From positions 1 to 64,000 of the forward strand of contig JAVHLK010000016.1 in the NCBI GenBank assembly GCA_031082285.1: a DNA stretch of 64,000 bases, read 5' to 3'. Under the pieces are notes generated by a model. That model saw only the letters and a list, made by a program, of their open reading frames with translations. It was not told where the DNA came from and did no database searches. The translations under genes and the position numbers were made by a program. This DNA is from Desulfomonilaceae bacterium. GTDB lineage: Bacteria > Desulfobacterota > Desulfomonilia > Desulfomonilales > Desulfomonilaceae. The stretch's first letter is position 1, and every line of letters starts with the position of its first letter. This document shows positions 9,234 to 19,632 of this stretch, in pieces.

Positions 9234-10769
9234 ATGTCTACTGGACGAGACTCTACGTCTGCCACGGACGCAGGTCATGAACCCATGACCGGCGAGGAAG
9301 TGTCGGCCTACAGACAAGCGTTGAAGTACGCGGAAGATATGTCCAAGCTCTTTGGCGAGGAAAAGGCCAAGCGCAAGGAGCTTGAGGAGGCCAACCAGCG
9401 CCTTCTTGCGGAGATAGCGGAGCGAAAGAGAGCGGAAACGGAGTTGAGGAGGAGCGAGGAACGTCTGAAAGCAATTTTTGAAACCGCTCAGGACTGCGTC
9501 TACATGAAGGACCGCGACATCAGATACACCCACGTAAATCCCGCGATGGCCAACCTGCTGCAGATGCCGGTCTCGGAGATTCTCGGGAAGACCGACGAGA
9601 GTCTGTACGGGCTGGATGCCGCGCGGCATCTCAGACATTCGGACCTCCGGGTGCTTCAAGGGGAGACCATTGAGGAAGAGCATACGAGGCTGATACGCGG
9701 AGCCCCTACGACGTTTCTGGAGACCAAGGCGCCGTTGCACGACCAATCGGGCGACATTGTAGGGATCTGCGGAATGGCCCGGAACATTACCGACCGAGCG
9801 AGGCGGAAACTTCCCACTGATGAGCCGCCCATGGAGTATCCTTCCCGACCCATGAAGGAAACCTTGACCAAGGCCAAGCTGGTGGCGTTACAGGACAGTA
9901 TCGTTCTGCTTCTGGGTGAGAGTGGAAGCGGCAAGGATTTCATGGCCCGCTATATCCACGACAATTCACCGCGCTCAAGTGGTCCGTTCTTCACGGTCAA
10001 TTGCGCGTCCGTAGCCCCCGAGTTGGCGGAATCGGAACTGTTCGGCCATGAACAGGGGGCGTTCACCGGGGCACGTGCCCGCAAGCGAGGCCTGTTGGAG
10101 CTGGCTGAGGGCGGCACGTTGTTTCTCAACGAAATCGGCGAGCTTTCACCTCGTCTACAAGCCAAACTTCTCACCTTTCTCGATACCAGATCGTTCGCGC
10201 GCGTGGGCGCGGAAAGGAATATTACCGTAAATGCCCGACTCATTGTGGCAACCAACAGGGATCTGGAGAAAGAGGTTTCGGAAGGACGATTTCGCAGTGA
10301 CCTGTTCCATCGGATCAACGTTCTGTCGATCAGAGTTCCCGCGTTGCGCGAACGGACCGTAGATATCCCTGTACTGGTGGGGCAAATCACACGTCAACTG
10401 GAAAAGGACCTGCAGCTTGTAAGCAAGCCCGTGTTCGATGAAGAGGTCATGGAACGACTCAAGACGTACCATTGGCCGGGAAACGTCAGGGAACTGAGGA
10501 ACATGCTCGAACGCGCTCTCATCCTGAGCGGCGGCGGCAGGATACCCGTGGCGTCCCTTGGGCTGGACCAGGCCAGGACTGAATGGTCCTATTTCACCGA
10601 CTTCCCTCACGGCAGATCCCTCAACGACGTAACCCGCGACTTGAAACGGGCTCTGGTGTCCGAAGCGCTGCGCCGTTGCGGCGGCAGCCCCACGCGTGCG
10701 GCCGATCTGCTGGGTATTTCCCGAAACTCCCTCAATCACTACATGAAGAGCCTCGGTGTGAGGGAGTGA
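9234..10769 (+). CDS. PAS-sigma54-dependent activator
   Basis: 511 aa. An N-terminal coiled coil (about 20-75) begins with a KYAEDMSKLFGEEK stretch also seen in the kinase at 11.3 kb; a PAS domain follows (about 75-195), then a sigma54 AAA+ domain (about 205-440) and Fis-type HTH (about 470-510). Walker A is GESGSGKD, GAFTGA is intact, Walker B is LFLNEIGEL with Asn for Asp. The PAS shares TAQDCVYMKDRD with the PAS of the activator at 59 kb. ATG 9234 is only three bases past the receiver stop, so expression is coupled. There is no receiver domain; the PAS or the separate receiver protein must control it. Target promoters were not found in the window. Confidence 0.87.
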   Translation: MSTGRDSTSATDAGHEPMTGEEVSAYRQALKYAEDMSKLFGEEKAKRKELEEANQRLLAEIAERKRAETELRRSEERLKAIFETAQDCVYMKDRDIRYTHVNPAMANLLQMPVSEILGKTDESLYGLDAARHLRHSDLRVLQGETIEEEHTRLIRGAPTTFLETKAPLHDQSGDIVGICGMARNITDRARRKLPTDEPPMEYPSRPMKETLTKAKLVALQDSIVLLLGESGSGKDFMARYIHDNSPRSSGPFFTVNCASVAPELAESELFGHEQGAFTGARARKRGLLELAEGGTLFLNEIGELSPRLQAKLLTFLDTRSFARVGAERNITVNARLIVATNRDLEKEVSEGRFRSDLFHRINVLSIRVPALRERTVDIPVLVGQITRQLEKDLQLVSKPVFDEEVMERLKTYHWPGNVRELRNMLERALILSGGGRIPVASLGLDQARTEWSYFTDFPHGRSLNDVTRDLKRALVSEALRRCGGSPTRAADLLGISRNSLNHYMKSLGVRE

Positions 10770-11297
10770 TCTCCAATCGGGCGAACCGCCTTGACCGATA
10801 AGTCGCAACCGGGGGGAAAATTCGCCCGAGATCCGGGTCAAAGTCACCCCTCGGAAAAAGGATTTTCTGATAAAGACTGGGGAGAGTCCGGAGGACGGGC
10901 GGTCAGCCGCGGGAGCCTGGGAACGAGAAGGAAGGGGGTTTTCCGGCAAATTCCGCGTTCTCCCGGTATGGTACAAATAAGAAACAGACCGTTGTTACGC
11001 CATGCGGATCTGTTCAAAAAACCAACAACAGTTCCAGTCTTCGTCTTGGTCCCGATCCCCAGCACCGCACACAACCATCCGTAATCGCCTCTAAATTTCT
11101 GGTTAGTTGGTTTTTTGTACGAAACCTGCCTTCTCGTGAGGAACGTACGGACCATCACACATTCCGCCTCCGTGTCAACCCATTGATTTTACCTGTGAAA
11201 CCGTCTTCGTGGCCGTTCTCGGTTCGCCGGCACGGCCGTTGCATATCTGAAGAAAAAACCCATCGTGTCCCGCGCGGACACGACACGGAGATCGGCC
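10770..11297. other. Intergenic region with two inverted repeats
   Basis: 528 bases between two co-directional signalling operons. A 9-bp inverted repeat (10777-10785 with 10821-10829, TCGGGCGAA) follows the stop of the activator and may end transcription although no T-run follows. A perfect 12-bp inverted repeat CAAAAAACCAAC (11015-11026) / GTTGGTTTTTTG (11106-11117) encloses 79 bases. No convincing gene was found. Confidence 0.5.
11015..11117. repeat. 12-bp inverted repeat enclosing 79 bases
   Basis: CAAAAAACCAAC at 11015-11026 is the exact reverse complement of 11106-11117. It lies in the leader region of the seven-gene signalling run. It could be a long stem in the leader RNA, a protein-binding pair, or chance. 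Confidence 0.6.
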
Positions 11298-12317
11298 ATG
11301 AAGTGCTCGGAGCTCATGTGGGGCGATGACGAGAAAATGCAGGGGACATGCCTTATCGCTGAACGCGAAGCCGAATACGCGGGATACGACTGCCGGCATC
11401 GTGAAACGGACGAAGACACGGGCCGGCGTATGGACCGATTGCAGCTCGTCAAGTACGCCGAAGACTTGGCAAGGATATATCAAGAAGAAAAGACCAGGCG
11501 ACGAGTTCTTGAAAGAGTGAACGAAGAACTCAGCCGCGAGGTCGGGGCCAGACGCGAAGCTGAAGAAGCGGTTCGCCGTGCTCGGGAGAGTCTTGAGCAA
11601 GAGGTCCGGGAACGCACCGAAGAGCTCCGGAGAGCAAACGAGCTTCTTGAAAGAGAGATAGTCCATCGCAAACTAGGTGAAGTGCGCATCAGGAAACAAC
11701 TGGAAGAAAAAGACGTATTGCTGAGCGAAATCCACCATCGTGTCAAGAACAATTTGCAGATGATATGCAGCCTCTTGGCGCTTCAAAGCTCCACCGTCAA
11801 GGATCGGACGATGTTGGAGGCCTTGAATGACTGTGCATGTCGGGTTCGATCCATGGCCTTGATTCATGAACAACTCTACCGGTCGAACGATCTGGCAAGA
11901 ATTGACATGGGACGATACGTGGAAGCGCTCGTAAAGGCCTTGACCCAAGCTTGTGGTGATGAAGGGGCAACCCTGTCCGTACGAACCGATGTTGACGACG
12001 CACATCTCTCGGTGGACTCGGCTCTTCCGTGCGGACTGATCATCAATGAGCTGGTGGTCAATTGTATCAAACACGCCTTCTTGAAAGGCGAGCCCGGTGA
12101 GATACGGGTCGCCTTCAAGAGCAGGTCGGTCGGAGGACATATGCTTCAGGTACGGGACAACGGCAAGGGGATGCCGCTCGATCTGGATTGGGGCGCGGCA
12201 TCGTCCCTTGGCCTGAAGCTGGTGAAACGACTTGCCGAACACCAGCTCGGTGGACACATTGACGTGCTGACCACGAACGGCACGACGGTGACCATTGAAC
12301 TGCCGGACCTGACATGA
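11298..12317 (+). CDS. Histidine kinase of the HisKA_2 / HWE-like type
   Basis: 339 aa. The first half is a long coiled coil (about 40-150) that starts with KYAEDLARIYQEEK, close to the one in the sigma54 activator just upstream. The H-box EIHHRVKNNLQMICSLL is the signature of HisKA_2 kinases, followed by a HATPase domain with NELVVNCIKHA (N-box) and RDNGKGMP (G1). These kinases commonly feed general-stress or receiver-output pathways; the receiver-PAS protein 16 bases downstream is the obvious partner. ATG 11298 is preceded by GGAG at seven bases; the GTG at 11265 has no ribosome site. No sensor domain other than the coiled coil is seen, so the input may come through a protein partner. Confidence 0.85.
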   Translation: MKCSELMWGDDEKMQGTCLIAEREAEYAGYDCRHRETDEDTGRRMDRLQLVKYAEDLARIYQEEKTRRRVLERVNEELSREVGARREAEEAVRRARESLEQEVRERTEELRRANELLEREIVHRKLGEVRIRKQLEEKDVLLSEIHHRVKNNLQMICSLLALQSSTVKDRTMLEALNDCACRVRSMALIHEQLYRSNDLARIDMGRYVEALVKALTQACGDEGATLSVRTDVDDAHLSVDSALPCGLIINELVVNCIKHAFLKGEPGEIRVAFKSRSVGGHMLQVRDNGKGMPLDLDWGAASSLGLKLVKRLAEHQLGGHIDVLTTNGTTVTIELPDLT

Positions 12318-12333
12318 GTGAGAGGAGATCGAG

Positions 12334-13407
12334 ATGCCCGCAGCGCGCATACTTGTGGTTGAAGACGAGGCGATCGTAGCCATGGAAATCGAGGAGAGGT
12401 TGACGAAACTCGGCTACATAGTAGTCGGCACCTTTTCTCGAGGAGAGGATGCCGTGGAACAGGTGAAGGCAATGGATCCGGACCTGGTCCTCATGGACAT
12501 CAAGCTTGCCGGTGAAATGGACGGAGTGCAAGCCGCGTCAATCATTCGTCAGAAGTATGACATACCGGTCGTGTACCTGACGGCCCATTCGGACGAGACC
12601 ACATTGACCAAAGCCCTGGGCTCGATTCCGCTCGGCTATGTGGTCAAGCCGTTTTCGGAAGTGGAACTCCATGCAACGATTGAGGTGTCCCTCAAGAAAC
12701 ATCAGGCAGACATGCAGTCCAGGGACATGGCACAGTCCTTCGGAAGGGCTACCGGGATCATCGGCGGGGCCCTCATCCTCACCGACGGACAAGGCACTAT
12801 CCGCCACCTCAATTCCCTTGCAGAAGTCATGACCGGCTGGAGCAATACCGAAGCCGTGGGAAAACCCGTAACCGAAGTCCTCGTTCTCAACCGTCGAGAT
12901 TCGGAAGAGACGACTGACGAGCGTTGTGTGCCCAGGGCGGAAGATGAGTTTGTTGTTCCGGCCGCGGATTGTGTTCTCATCAGTCGGGAGGGGTCTGAAA
13001 CGGCCATTGAAATCGCCGTCTTGCCCATGGGTGATTCGGATGGGCTTCCACGTCGGGTAATCTTCTCTTTTCAAGAGAACACCGAGCGCGCGTCGGGCTC
13101 CCGCGATTGGGTCAGCGCGACCGCCAACCTGCTGATCAATGCCGAGCTCTCTCGGTCCGAAGGTGACGCACGACAGGCCGTCTCGTTTTACGAACGGGCA
13201 CTCGCCGTCCTGGAGACGCATGTGGAGCGTGACAGCCCGAGGGTGCGACTGGTGCTGGAGGACCTCGCCAATGCGTACCGCCAGGCGGGAAGGGATGAAG
13301 ACGCCCAAATGTTCTCGATTCGGTCGGCCAGGATTCGTTCAAACGGGGACTCGAGAAGTTCACTGTTCGACAACGGGCCGGCCGGGTACGGATCGGCCCG
13401 AGCCTGA
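12334..13407 (+). CDS. Receiver-PAS protein with TPR-like tail
   Basis: 357 aa. Residues 1-125 are a receiver domain (VVEDEAIVA, phospho-accepting Asp in LVLMDIKLAG, Lys in VVKPFS) of the kind found next to HisKA_2 kinases. Residues about 140-255 look like a PAS domain (GGALILTDGQGTIRHLN). Residues about 265-340 contain two helical repeats (SEGDARQAVSFYERALAVLE and a following pair) that read as tetratricopeptide-like. There is no DNA-binding or enzymatic output. ATG 12334 follows GAGAGGAGAT. Likely phosphorylated by the kinase encoded 16 bases upstream and acting by protein-protein contact. Confidence 0.8.
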   Translation: MPAARILVVEDEAIVAMEIEERLTKLGYIVVGTFSRGEDAVEQVKAMDPDLVLMDIKLAGEMDGVQAASIIRQKYDIPVVYLTAHSDETTLTKALGSIPLGYVVKPFSEVELHATIEVSLKKHQADMQSRDMAQSFGRATGIIGGALILTDGQGTIRHLNSLAEVMTGWSNTEAVGKPVTEVLVLNRRDSEETTDERCVPRAEDEFVVPAADCVLISREGSETAIEIAVLPMGDSDGLPRRVIFSFQENTERASGSRDWVSATANLLINAELSRSEGDARQAVSFYERALAVLETHVERDSPRVRLVLEDLANAYRQAGRDEDAQMFSIRSARIRSNGDSRSSLFDNGPAGYGSARA

Positions 13408-13432
13408 CTTACTCAGCGAAAGGAAACCCGAT

Positions 13433-14467
13433 ATGATCGGCGACGCTGCCCATGAAGGATCCCAGGTCCGCGAAATGCCGGCGGACCCATGTCCGTTACC
13501 GCAGCCACGTGCTTCACATCGAACCGCGGGCCTCAACGGCTTGCTCCCCGCTCACGTCTGTTCTACGGGGAGTTTCGACCTGAGAAGCATCGATTTGACC
13601 GCACTCGGCACGGTTCTTGATTCCATTCCGCTTCCCGTGCTGGTGGTGGATCAATGGCATCACGTGGTCTTCACGAATCAGGCATGTAAGAGCCCAGGCG
13701 ACGACGGCTCACCGGTGGGGCTGCCCTTTGAATCGCTCTTTCCCATTCCGAGCGATGCGCAACGAGCTCATGAGCTCACTGAAAAGGCGGTCCTCGTATT
13801 GGAGAATGCCTTTGAATCGCGCACGCCCTTTACGGCTGAAGCGATTCTGCAGATCGGCACACGTCGGAGGTGGTATCGTCTGCATCTGCGCTCGGTCCGC
13901 GTCGACTCTGAGAGACACGTGCTGGTGGTGATGCAGGACCTGACCTCGGAGAGGGCCCATCAGAGGATAAGCCTGCGTGAGGAAAACCGTCTCCGAAATC
14001 AGTACGCCGAGCTGAAATTGGGATACGCGGATCTCCTCGAGAAGTTCCGGACCGCCGAGCACAGGCTGTCCCGGGAGATCCGTCTTCGCACACGTGCTCA
14101 AATCCAAGCTCAAGAGCACAGTGAGAAGCTCCTGGAAATACTCAGGCATGCACCCATGGCCCTGGGCATAACCGCGGAGGACGGGTCGGTCGTGTATGCG
14201 AATGCTCGGTTCAAGGAACTGTTCCCCGATGGGGCCGGTAATTTCCTGAAAAAACGGCTGGATGGGACCCAATCCAGAGCAAATGCGGATCGTGGTTCCG
14301 GCGACAATTTCGCGGGGATTGAGGCTCTGGAGACACACATCGACGACGTGTCGCAGACGAGTTTCTTCGCGGTGCCTGAAGAGGGCGGTGAAGCCCGTGA
14401 AGTGCACGTCACGACGACAAGACTATCCAGCGGAGAACATCTTGTCATGTGTGCGTACGGCAAATGA
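13433..14467 (+). CDS. PAS-domain protein without output domain
   Basis: 344 aa. After a 50-residue leader of low conservation, one PAS domain spans about 60-175 (LDSIPLPVLVVDQWHHVVFTN), a long coiled coil about 175-230, and a second PAS-like domain about 230-342 (LRHAPMALGITAEDGSVVYANA). No kinase, receiver or DNA-binding domain follows. ATG 13433 has AAAGGA eight bases upstream; the longer open frame from 13139 overlaps the previous gene and is not supported. It sits 25 bases after the receiver-PAS gene and 15 before the HD-GYP gene, so it is probably a sensor subunit or scaffold of this operon. Confidence 0.8.
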   Translation: MIGDAAHEGSQVREMPADPCPLPQPRASHRTAGLNGLLPAHVCSTGSFDLRSIDLTALGTVLDSIPLPVLVVDQWHHVVFTNQACKSPGDDGSPVGLPFESLFPIPSDAQRAHELTEKAVLVLENAFESRTPFTAEAILQIGTRRRWYRLHLRSVRVDSERHVLVVMQDLTSERAHQRISLREENRLRNQYAELKLGYADLLEKFRTAEHRLSREIRLRTRAQIQAQEHSEKLLEILRHAPMALGITAEDGSVVYANARFKELFPDGAGNFLKKRLDGTQSRANADRGSGDNFAGIEALETHIDDVSQTSFFAVPEEGGEAREVHVTTTRLSSGEHLVMCAYGK

Positions 14468-14482
14468 AACGAGGAATGTGAT

Positions 14483-15601
14483 ATGGCTTCCCAAGACGCC
14501 GCCAATATTCTTGTGGTGGACGATGAACCGTATGTTGCCGACTTAATTCAGCGAATTCTCACCGCTGAAGGGTACTCGTGCACAAAGGCGCTGAGCGGAG
14601 AAGCAGCCGTGCAGGTCCTTGAAGACGGCAACAAGTTCCATCTCGTCGTCACGGACATCATGATGCCGGGAATGTCGGGCTTGGACTTGCTCGAGTATGT
14701 CAAGGCATCCTTCCCGGCCACTGCCGTGCTGATGGTCAGCGGTGTGGACGATCGGAGGACCGCGGTCAACGCTCTGGAACGAGGTGCGTACGGCTACCTT
14801 CTTAAGCCCTTTGAACGAAATGAAATTGTCATCAATATTGCCGGCGCGCTGGAGCGCCGTCGCCTCACTTTGCTGAGCAAACAACATGAAGAAGCTTTGG
14901 AGGCCAAGGTTCGACAAAGGACTCTGGAGGTCCGCCAGAGAGAGTCGGAAATCGTTCTGCGGCTCATCTCGGCCTCTGAACACCGCGACGACGAGACCGG
15001 CTGCCACGTCAGGCGAGTCGGCCTGTATGCCGCGGAATTGGCTGCCGCGCTCGGATGGGTCGACGCGCGGGTGGACGACATCCGCCTCGCGGCTCCCATG
15101 CACGACATCGGCAAGATCGGAATTCCGGACAGAATACTGCTCAAACCGGGAAAACTTACCCCCGCGGAATTTGAAACCATGAAGCAGCACACGATTATCG
15201 GAGCCAAGATCCTTGACGGCACCGACATCCCACTGCTCGAAATGGCAAAAGAAATCGCGCTGGGTCACCACGAGAAATGGGACGGCTCGGGATATCCCTA
15301 CGGGCTGATCGGAAATCAAGTGCCGGAGAGTGCATTGATCGTCGGAATGGCGGATTTCTACGATGCGCTCGTTCATGACAGGGTCTACAGGCCGGCGATG
15401 CCCGAAGAAAAGGCACTCTCCATCATCACGGCGTGCGGCAGGGATCACTTCGGGAAGGATATTTTCAATTGTTTCATGTCGACTCTTCCCAATCTGAGAC
15501 TCATCCGTCAACAGGAATATACTTCTTGCGAAGATCCAACGCCTCACCGACTTATCGGAGGGCATAGTGCCTTAAGCGTTGAGGGACGCCGCGCATCATG
15601 A
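14483..15601 (+). CDS. Response regulator with HD-GYP c-di-GMP phosphodiesterase
   Basis: 372 aa. Receiver at 1-125 (VVDDEPYVA, Asp in [13 protein letters not shown], Lys in LLKPFE), a coiled coil linker, then an HD-GYP domain at about 160-340. The diagnostic motifs are all present: [36 protein letters not shown] and ADFYDAL, so the enzyme should hydrolyse c-di-GMP when the receiver permits. It belongs to the family of RpfG-like regulators. ATG 14483 is close behind the PAS protein. The stop overlaps a possible ATG of the hybrid kinase, but that gene probably starts at 15637. The diguanylate cyclase two genes on gives the operon both arms of c-di-GMP turnover. Confidence 0.92.
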   Translation: MASQDAANILVVDDEPYVADLIQRILTAEGYSCTKALSGEAAVQVLEDGNKFHLVVTDIMMPGMSGLDLLEYVKASFPATAVLMVSGVDDRRTAVNALERGAYGYLLKPFERNEIVINIAGALERRRLTLLSKQHEEALEAKVRQRTLEVRQRESEIVLRLISASEHRDDETGCHVRRVGLYAAELAAALGWVDARVDDIRLAAPMHDIGKIGIPDRILLKPGKLTPAEFETMKQHTIIGAKILDGTDIPLLEMAKEIALGHHEKWDGSGYPYGLIGNQVPESALIVGMADFYDALVHDRVYRPAMPEEKALSIITACGRDHFGKDIFNCFMSTLPNLRLIRQQEYTSCEDPTPHRLIGGHSALSVEGRRAS

Positions 15602-15636
15602 ACGCGCAGGGATCTCGGGGCTCCGGGAGGATCACC

Positions 15637-18600
15637 ATGAAGACTGAAGTGAGGTCATCAAACAGGTTTTCCAGGATCAGGCCCTATCTCACCGTGGCAG
15701 TTGCGGCTTGGACCGGCGTGGTGTGCGCACTGTTCGCGTTTTCCGTCATAGGAACCCGTCAGATGACCCGGGACATGGCCGGAGAGCCCCATCTGAGGCT
15801 CATGGAGCCTCTCAAGACCGAAAAAGCATGCCTTAACTGTCATGCATCTCAAGGGCACAAGGCGGGGGAGGTCCGCGGGGGCGTCAGTATCGACGTGCCG
15901 GTCAAGAGTCTGGAAGTGGCTCGGTCCGGCAAGATCTCTCGCGAGCTACTGTCGTACCTGGGGCTTTGGGCGATTGGTATCGTGGGCATCTTCTGGGGCG
16001 TACACCGACTCGACACCCGTACCAAGCCGTTGGATCGCACAGCAGAAGCACTTGAGAACTCACGCAATGATTTGGAAGAACCGGTCGGCGAACGCACGGA
16101 GTCCCTCTCGGGGGTGAACGAGCAACTTCGTGAACAGATCGAGCGCAGATGCGATGTGGAGAAAGAACTCAGAATCAAAGAAGAGCTCTATCGTGCCATC
16201 TTCAACAATGCTGCTGTGGGCATCGATCTGGTGGATGACACCGGACGCATCATGGAGGTCAATTCAACCTTCGCGTCCATGTTGGGCTATCAGCCGGAAG
16301 AACTTCATCACCGTCGCGTGGAAGAGATCACATTCCAGGACGATGTTCCACCCACACGGGAAAATATACAGGCCCTGGTGGAAGGCAGGGTTTCCTCATA
16401 TCGAATGGAAAAGCGGTACAGGAAGAAGGACGGCTCGATTTGCCGGGTAGACCTCTCAGTCGCGTCAATCGCCAACGATGAGGGGATTCGTCAGGGAATC
16501 ATCGGGGTCATTGTTGATATCACCGACCGAAAACGTGCGGAAGAACAATTGTCGGAGAGCGAACGCAGGTACCGCACTCTTTTTGAGCAGTCCAAGGACG
16601 CGATTGTCATTACCGATGCGAAGGGTGTCATCCTCGACTTCAACAGGGCCTTCATCGACTTGTTGGGCTATTCCGACGCAGCGGATCTGTCCGGACGTAG
16701 GATTACCGATCTGTTCGCGGTTTCCGAGGACCGACAACGATTTTCGGTCGGCATCAGGGAAGACGGCTACGTGAAGGATTTTGAACTCGGGTTCCGGAGA
16801 AAGGACGGGACGGAAGTCGTCACCGAGTGCACGGTGACCCGCCACATGAGGTCCGACGGGACAGTGGAAGGATACCAGGGTATCATCCGCGATACGACCG
16901 ATCAGAAAATAGCTCAACAAGAAATCGTGAGATCCTTGGAATTCCAACGCGATCTGCTGGATACCGCGGCAACGGCCATCTGTACGGTGGACTCCCGTCG
17001 CGTCGTCACCGACGTGAATCAGGAGTTCTCCCGGGTAACCGGATATGAAAGAGCCGCGGTGGTTGGAAAACCTTGTACGTTTTTCTGTGAAGGATCCTGT
17101 GAGGGCAATTGTGGCCTGTTTGAAAACGATCGAGAGGATCGGATCTTCCGCCGGCGGTGCAAGATTCGAACCGCGAGCGGCGGTCTGTTGACCGTCCTGA
17201 AAAACTCGTCTCTGGTGAGGGACGAGACCGGAGGCATAACCGCTGGTATAGAATCCTTTGTCGACGTCACCGAACTCACGAAAGCAACCAAGATTGCGGA
17301 GGCTGAAGCCGACAAGCTTCGCTCCATGATTGAAGGCATGCAGGAAGGAGTCGTCGTCATTGACGGAAACGAAATCGTCACCGAGGTCAACCCGTGGTTC
17401 CTGGAAAAGACAGGAGCGACCCGCGAGGCAATCGTTGGCCGAAGTCTGTGGGACTTCCATTCGGAAGCCGTGGCGAAGCGGATCCGTTCCATATTGGACC
17501 AATACAAATCGGGTAAGACCAAAGCGGCATGGGAGGTCCATCGGGAAATCTTGGGCATGCACGCGTGTGTCCGCGTTCAACCGATCATAGCATCCGACGA
17601 ATACAAAGGAGTGATCCTTAACGTGATTGATGTTTCCGAGCAAGTACGAGCTCGGATGGCAGCCGAAGAGGCCAGTCGTGCAAAGAGTGAGTTCTTGGCC
17701 AACATGAGCCATGAGATTCGTACGCCCATGAACGGCATAATCGGTATGACGGAACTCACCCTGAACACGCATCTGACGGACGAGCAACGAGACTATCTGG
17801 AGGGAGTGCAGGTTTCGGCACACTCACTACTGTCTCTCATAAACGACATTCTCGATTTCTCGAAAATGGAGGCGGGCAAGTTCGACCTTATCAGCACCTC
17901 ATTCAGCTTGCGGGATTGTATCGGAAACACCATGACGACCATGGCGGTACAGGCCCATGCGAAAGGACTGGAACTGGCGTACTTGATCGGTCCCGAGATA
18001 CCGAACGCACTCGAGGGAGACCCAGGACGCCTCCGGCAGGTCCTCGTCAATTTGGTCGGCAATGCGATAAAATTCACCGCAAGCGGAGAGGTCGTCGTTC
18101 GAGCGGAATTGGATTGGGATGACAACGAGACGGTATGCATACGATTCAATGTTTCCGACACGGGCATTGGAATCCCTTCCGACAAATTGAAACAGATCTT
18201 CAATGCCTTTGAGCAGGTGGATGGGTCCGTTACGCGGGAGTATGGCGGAACCGGCCTCGGCTTGGCCATTTCATCTCAACTGGTCAATATGATGGGCGGA
18301 GACATACGGGTCGAGAGTGAGTTAGGCCATGGAAGCACGTTCTCGTTCAGGGTCCAACTCAAGCTTTCGAGGGAACTCGCCAAACCCGGAGAATATCAAG
18401 ATGCACGGATCCTGAACGGCCTGTCCGCTCTCATCGTGGACGACAACGCGACCAACAGACAAATTCTCCGGGAGACGCTTTCCGGCTGGGGCATGGTGCC
18501 GACTTCGGTGAGTTCCGGGGCACGGGCACTGGATGCCATCAAGGCCGCAGCGGACCGAGGACGGCCTTTTGATGTGGCCCTTGTAGATCTCATGATGCCC

Positions 18601-19632
18601 GAGATGGACGGCTTCCAGCTCGTGGAAAGGTTGGCCGAGAGACCGGAGGCAAGCCGGTTCAAGGTGATCATGCTTACCTCCGGAGGCAGCAGGGGAGACG
18701 GTGCGCGGTGCCGCGAGTTGGGCATTGCGGCATACCTGCTCAAGCCCGTGAAGCAGTCGGAACTTCTTGAAGCCATTGTCGACACCGTTCAGGGTACGGG
18801 TGCCGACCGAGAAGGCAGACGGTTGATCACGCGCCACACCATTCGAGAAAGCCGGCAAAGTCTGCGCATACTACTCGCGGAAGATAACCGGGTGAACCGG
18901 AAGTTGGTGGTGAGAATGCTCGAAAAGATGGGTCACTCCCTGTCCGTCTGCTCCGACGGAAAGAGAGCGGTTGCGGCAGTGGAAATGGAAGCGTTCGATC
19001 TGGTCTTGATGGACGTTCAAATGCCCGTTATGGACGGAATGCAGGCCACGCGCCTGATTCGGAAACGCGAGGCGGGTACGGGACGGCACGTCCCAATCAT
19101 AGCGCTGACCGCACATGCCATGAAAGGGGACAAAGAAAGGTGTCTGGAAGCGGGAATGGACGACTACATATCGAAACCTGTGGACCCGGCTGTTCTCTTT
19201 GACAAGGTCGAAAAGATAGATGTCTTCTCGCAAAGGAACAACGGTGTGCCGATCTCCGCCGGCCATACTGAGAAGGGTCCCGGACTTTCCCAATTGCTGG
19301 ATACGGTAGACGGGGACCGGGAGCTTCTGCGGGAGATTCTCGAGATGTTTCGGGACGACGCCCCTCGGCTTGTGCGCGAGATCGGAGATGCCATCGAGAA
19401 TGGAGACCGTGAGGCCGTTCGAAAAGCTGCTCACACGTTAAAGGGAGCCGTGTCGGTCTTTTCCACGGGAGGAGCGTTTGACGCCGCGCAGCGTTTGGAG
19501 ACTCAGGGGGGCTCAGGGAACGTCACGGAGATGCCCGAGATTCTGAAGGAACTGGAAGCGGAACTATCGCTCCTGTTGAAGAATCTCGCCGGTGTTGCAA
19601 AGGAACTGGACCATGAGAATCATGATTGCTGA
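15637..19632 (+). CDS. Hybrid histidine kinase with c-haem motif, 4 PAS, 2 receivers and HPt
   Basis: 1331 aa. TM1 about 16-38, a short periplasmic domain with CLNCH at 65-69 (a c-type haem site, DUF3365/Tll0287-like), TM2 about 105-122, coiled coil, four PAS domains (about 190-305, 315-435, 445-560, 575-685), HisKA with H692 in [11 protein letters not shown], HATPase (about 805-925; DTGIGIP, GTGLGL), two receivers (about 945-1060 and 1080-1195) and a C-terminal HPt (AAHTLKGAV). The third PAS has four cysteines spaced C-x3-C-x3-C-x3-C (C480, C484, C488, C492), a possible metal or Fe-S site. ATG 15637 follows GGGAGG by six bases; ATG 15598 is the alternative. Its last 20 bases overlap the cyclase gene. 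Probably a redox or gas sensor driving a phosphorelay. Confidence 0.88.
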   Translation: MKTEVRSSNRFSRIRPYLTVAVAAWTGVVCALFAFSVIGTRQMTRDMAGEPHLRLMEPLKTEKACLNCHASQGHKAGEVRGGVSIDVPVKSLEVARSGKISRELLSYLGLWAIGIVGIFWGVHRLDTRTKPLDRTAEALENSRNDLEEPVGERTESLSGVNEQLREQIERRCDVEKELRIKEELYRAIFNNAAVGIDLVDDTGRIMEVNSTFASMLGYQPEELHHRRVEEITFQDDVPPTRENIQALVEGRVSSYRMEKRYRKKDGSICRVDLSVASIANDEGIRQGIIGVIVDITDRKRAEEQLSESERRYRTLFEQSKDAIVITDAKGVILDFNRAFIDLLGYSDAADLSGRRITDLFAVSEDRQRFSVGIREDGYVKDFELGFRRKDGTEVVTECTVTRHMRSDGTVEGYQGIIRDTTDQKIAQQEIVRSLEFQRDLLDTAATAICTVDSRRVVTDVNQEFSRVTGYERAAVVGKPCTFFCEGSCEGNCGLFENDREDRIFRRRCKIRTASGGLLTVLKNSSLVRDETGGITAGIESFVDVTELTKATKIAEAEADKLRSMIEGMQEGVVVIDGNEIVTEVNPWFLEKTGATREAIVGRSLWDFHSEAVAKRIRSILDQYKSGKTKAAWEVHREILGMHACVRVQPIIASDEYKGVILNVIDVSEQVRARMAAEEASRAKSEFLANMSHEIRTPMNGIIGMTELTLNTHLTDEQRDYLEGVQVSAHSLLSLINDILDFSKMEAGKFDLISTSFSLRDCIGNTMTTMAVQAHAKGLELAYLIGPEIPNALEGDPGRLRQVLVNLVGNAIKFTASGEVVVRAELDWDDNETVCIRFNVSDTGIGIPSDKLKQIFNAFEQVDGSVTREYGGTGLGLAISSQLVNMMGGDIRVESELGHGSTFSFRVQLKLSRELAKPGEYQDARILNGLSALIVDDNATNRQILRETLSGWGMVPTSVSSGARALDAIKAAADRGRPFDVALVDLMMPEMDGFQLVERLAERPEASRFKVIMLTSGGSRGDGARCRELGIAAYLLKPVKQSELLEAIVDTVQGTGADREGRRLITRHTIRESRQSLRILLAEDNRVNRKLVVRMLEKMGHSLSVCSDGKRAVAAVEMEAFDLVLMDVQMPVMDGMQATRLIRKREAGTGRHVPIIALTAHAMKGDKERCLEAGMDDYISKPVDPAVLFDKVEKIDVFSQRNNGVPISAGHTEKGPGLSQLLDTVDGDRELLREILEMFRDDAPRLVREIGDAIENGDREAVRKAAHTLKGAVSVFSTGGAFDAAQRLETQGGSGNVTEMPEILKELEAELSLLLKNLAGVAKELDHENHDC

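Noticed and set aside
16465-17823. 452-codon open frame opposite the hybrid kinase
   Set aside because: Antisense shadow of a gene with clear PAS and HisKA domains; it arises from GC-rich codon bias.
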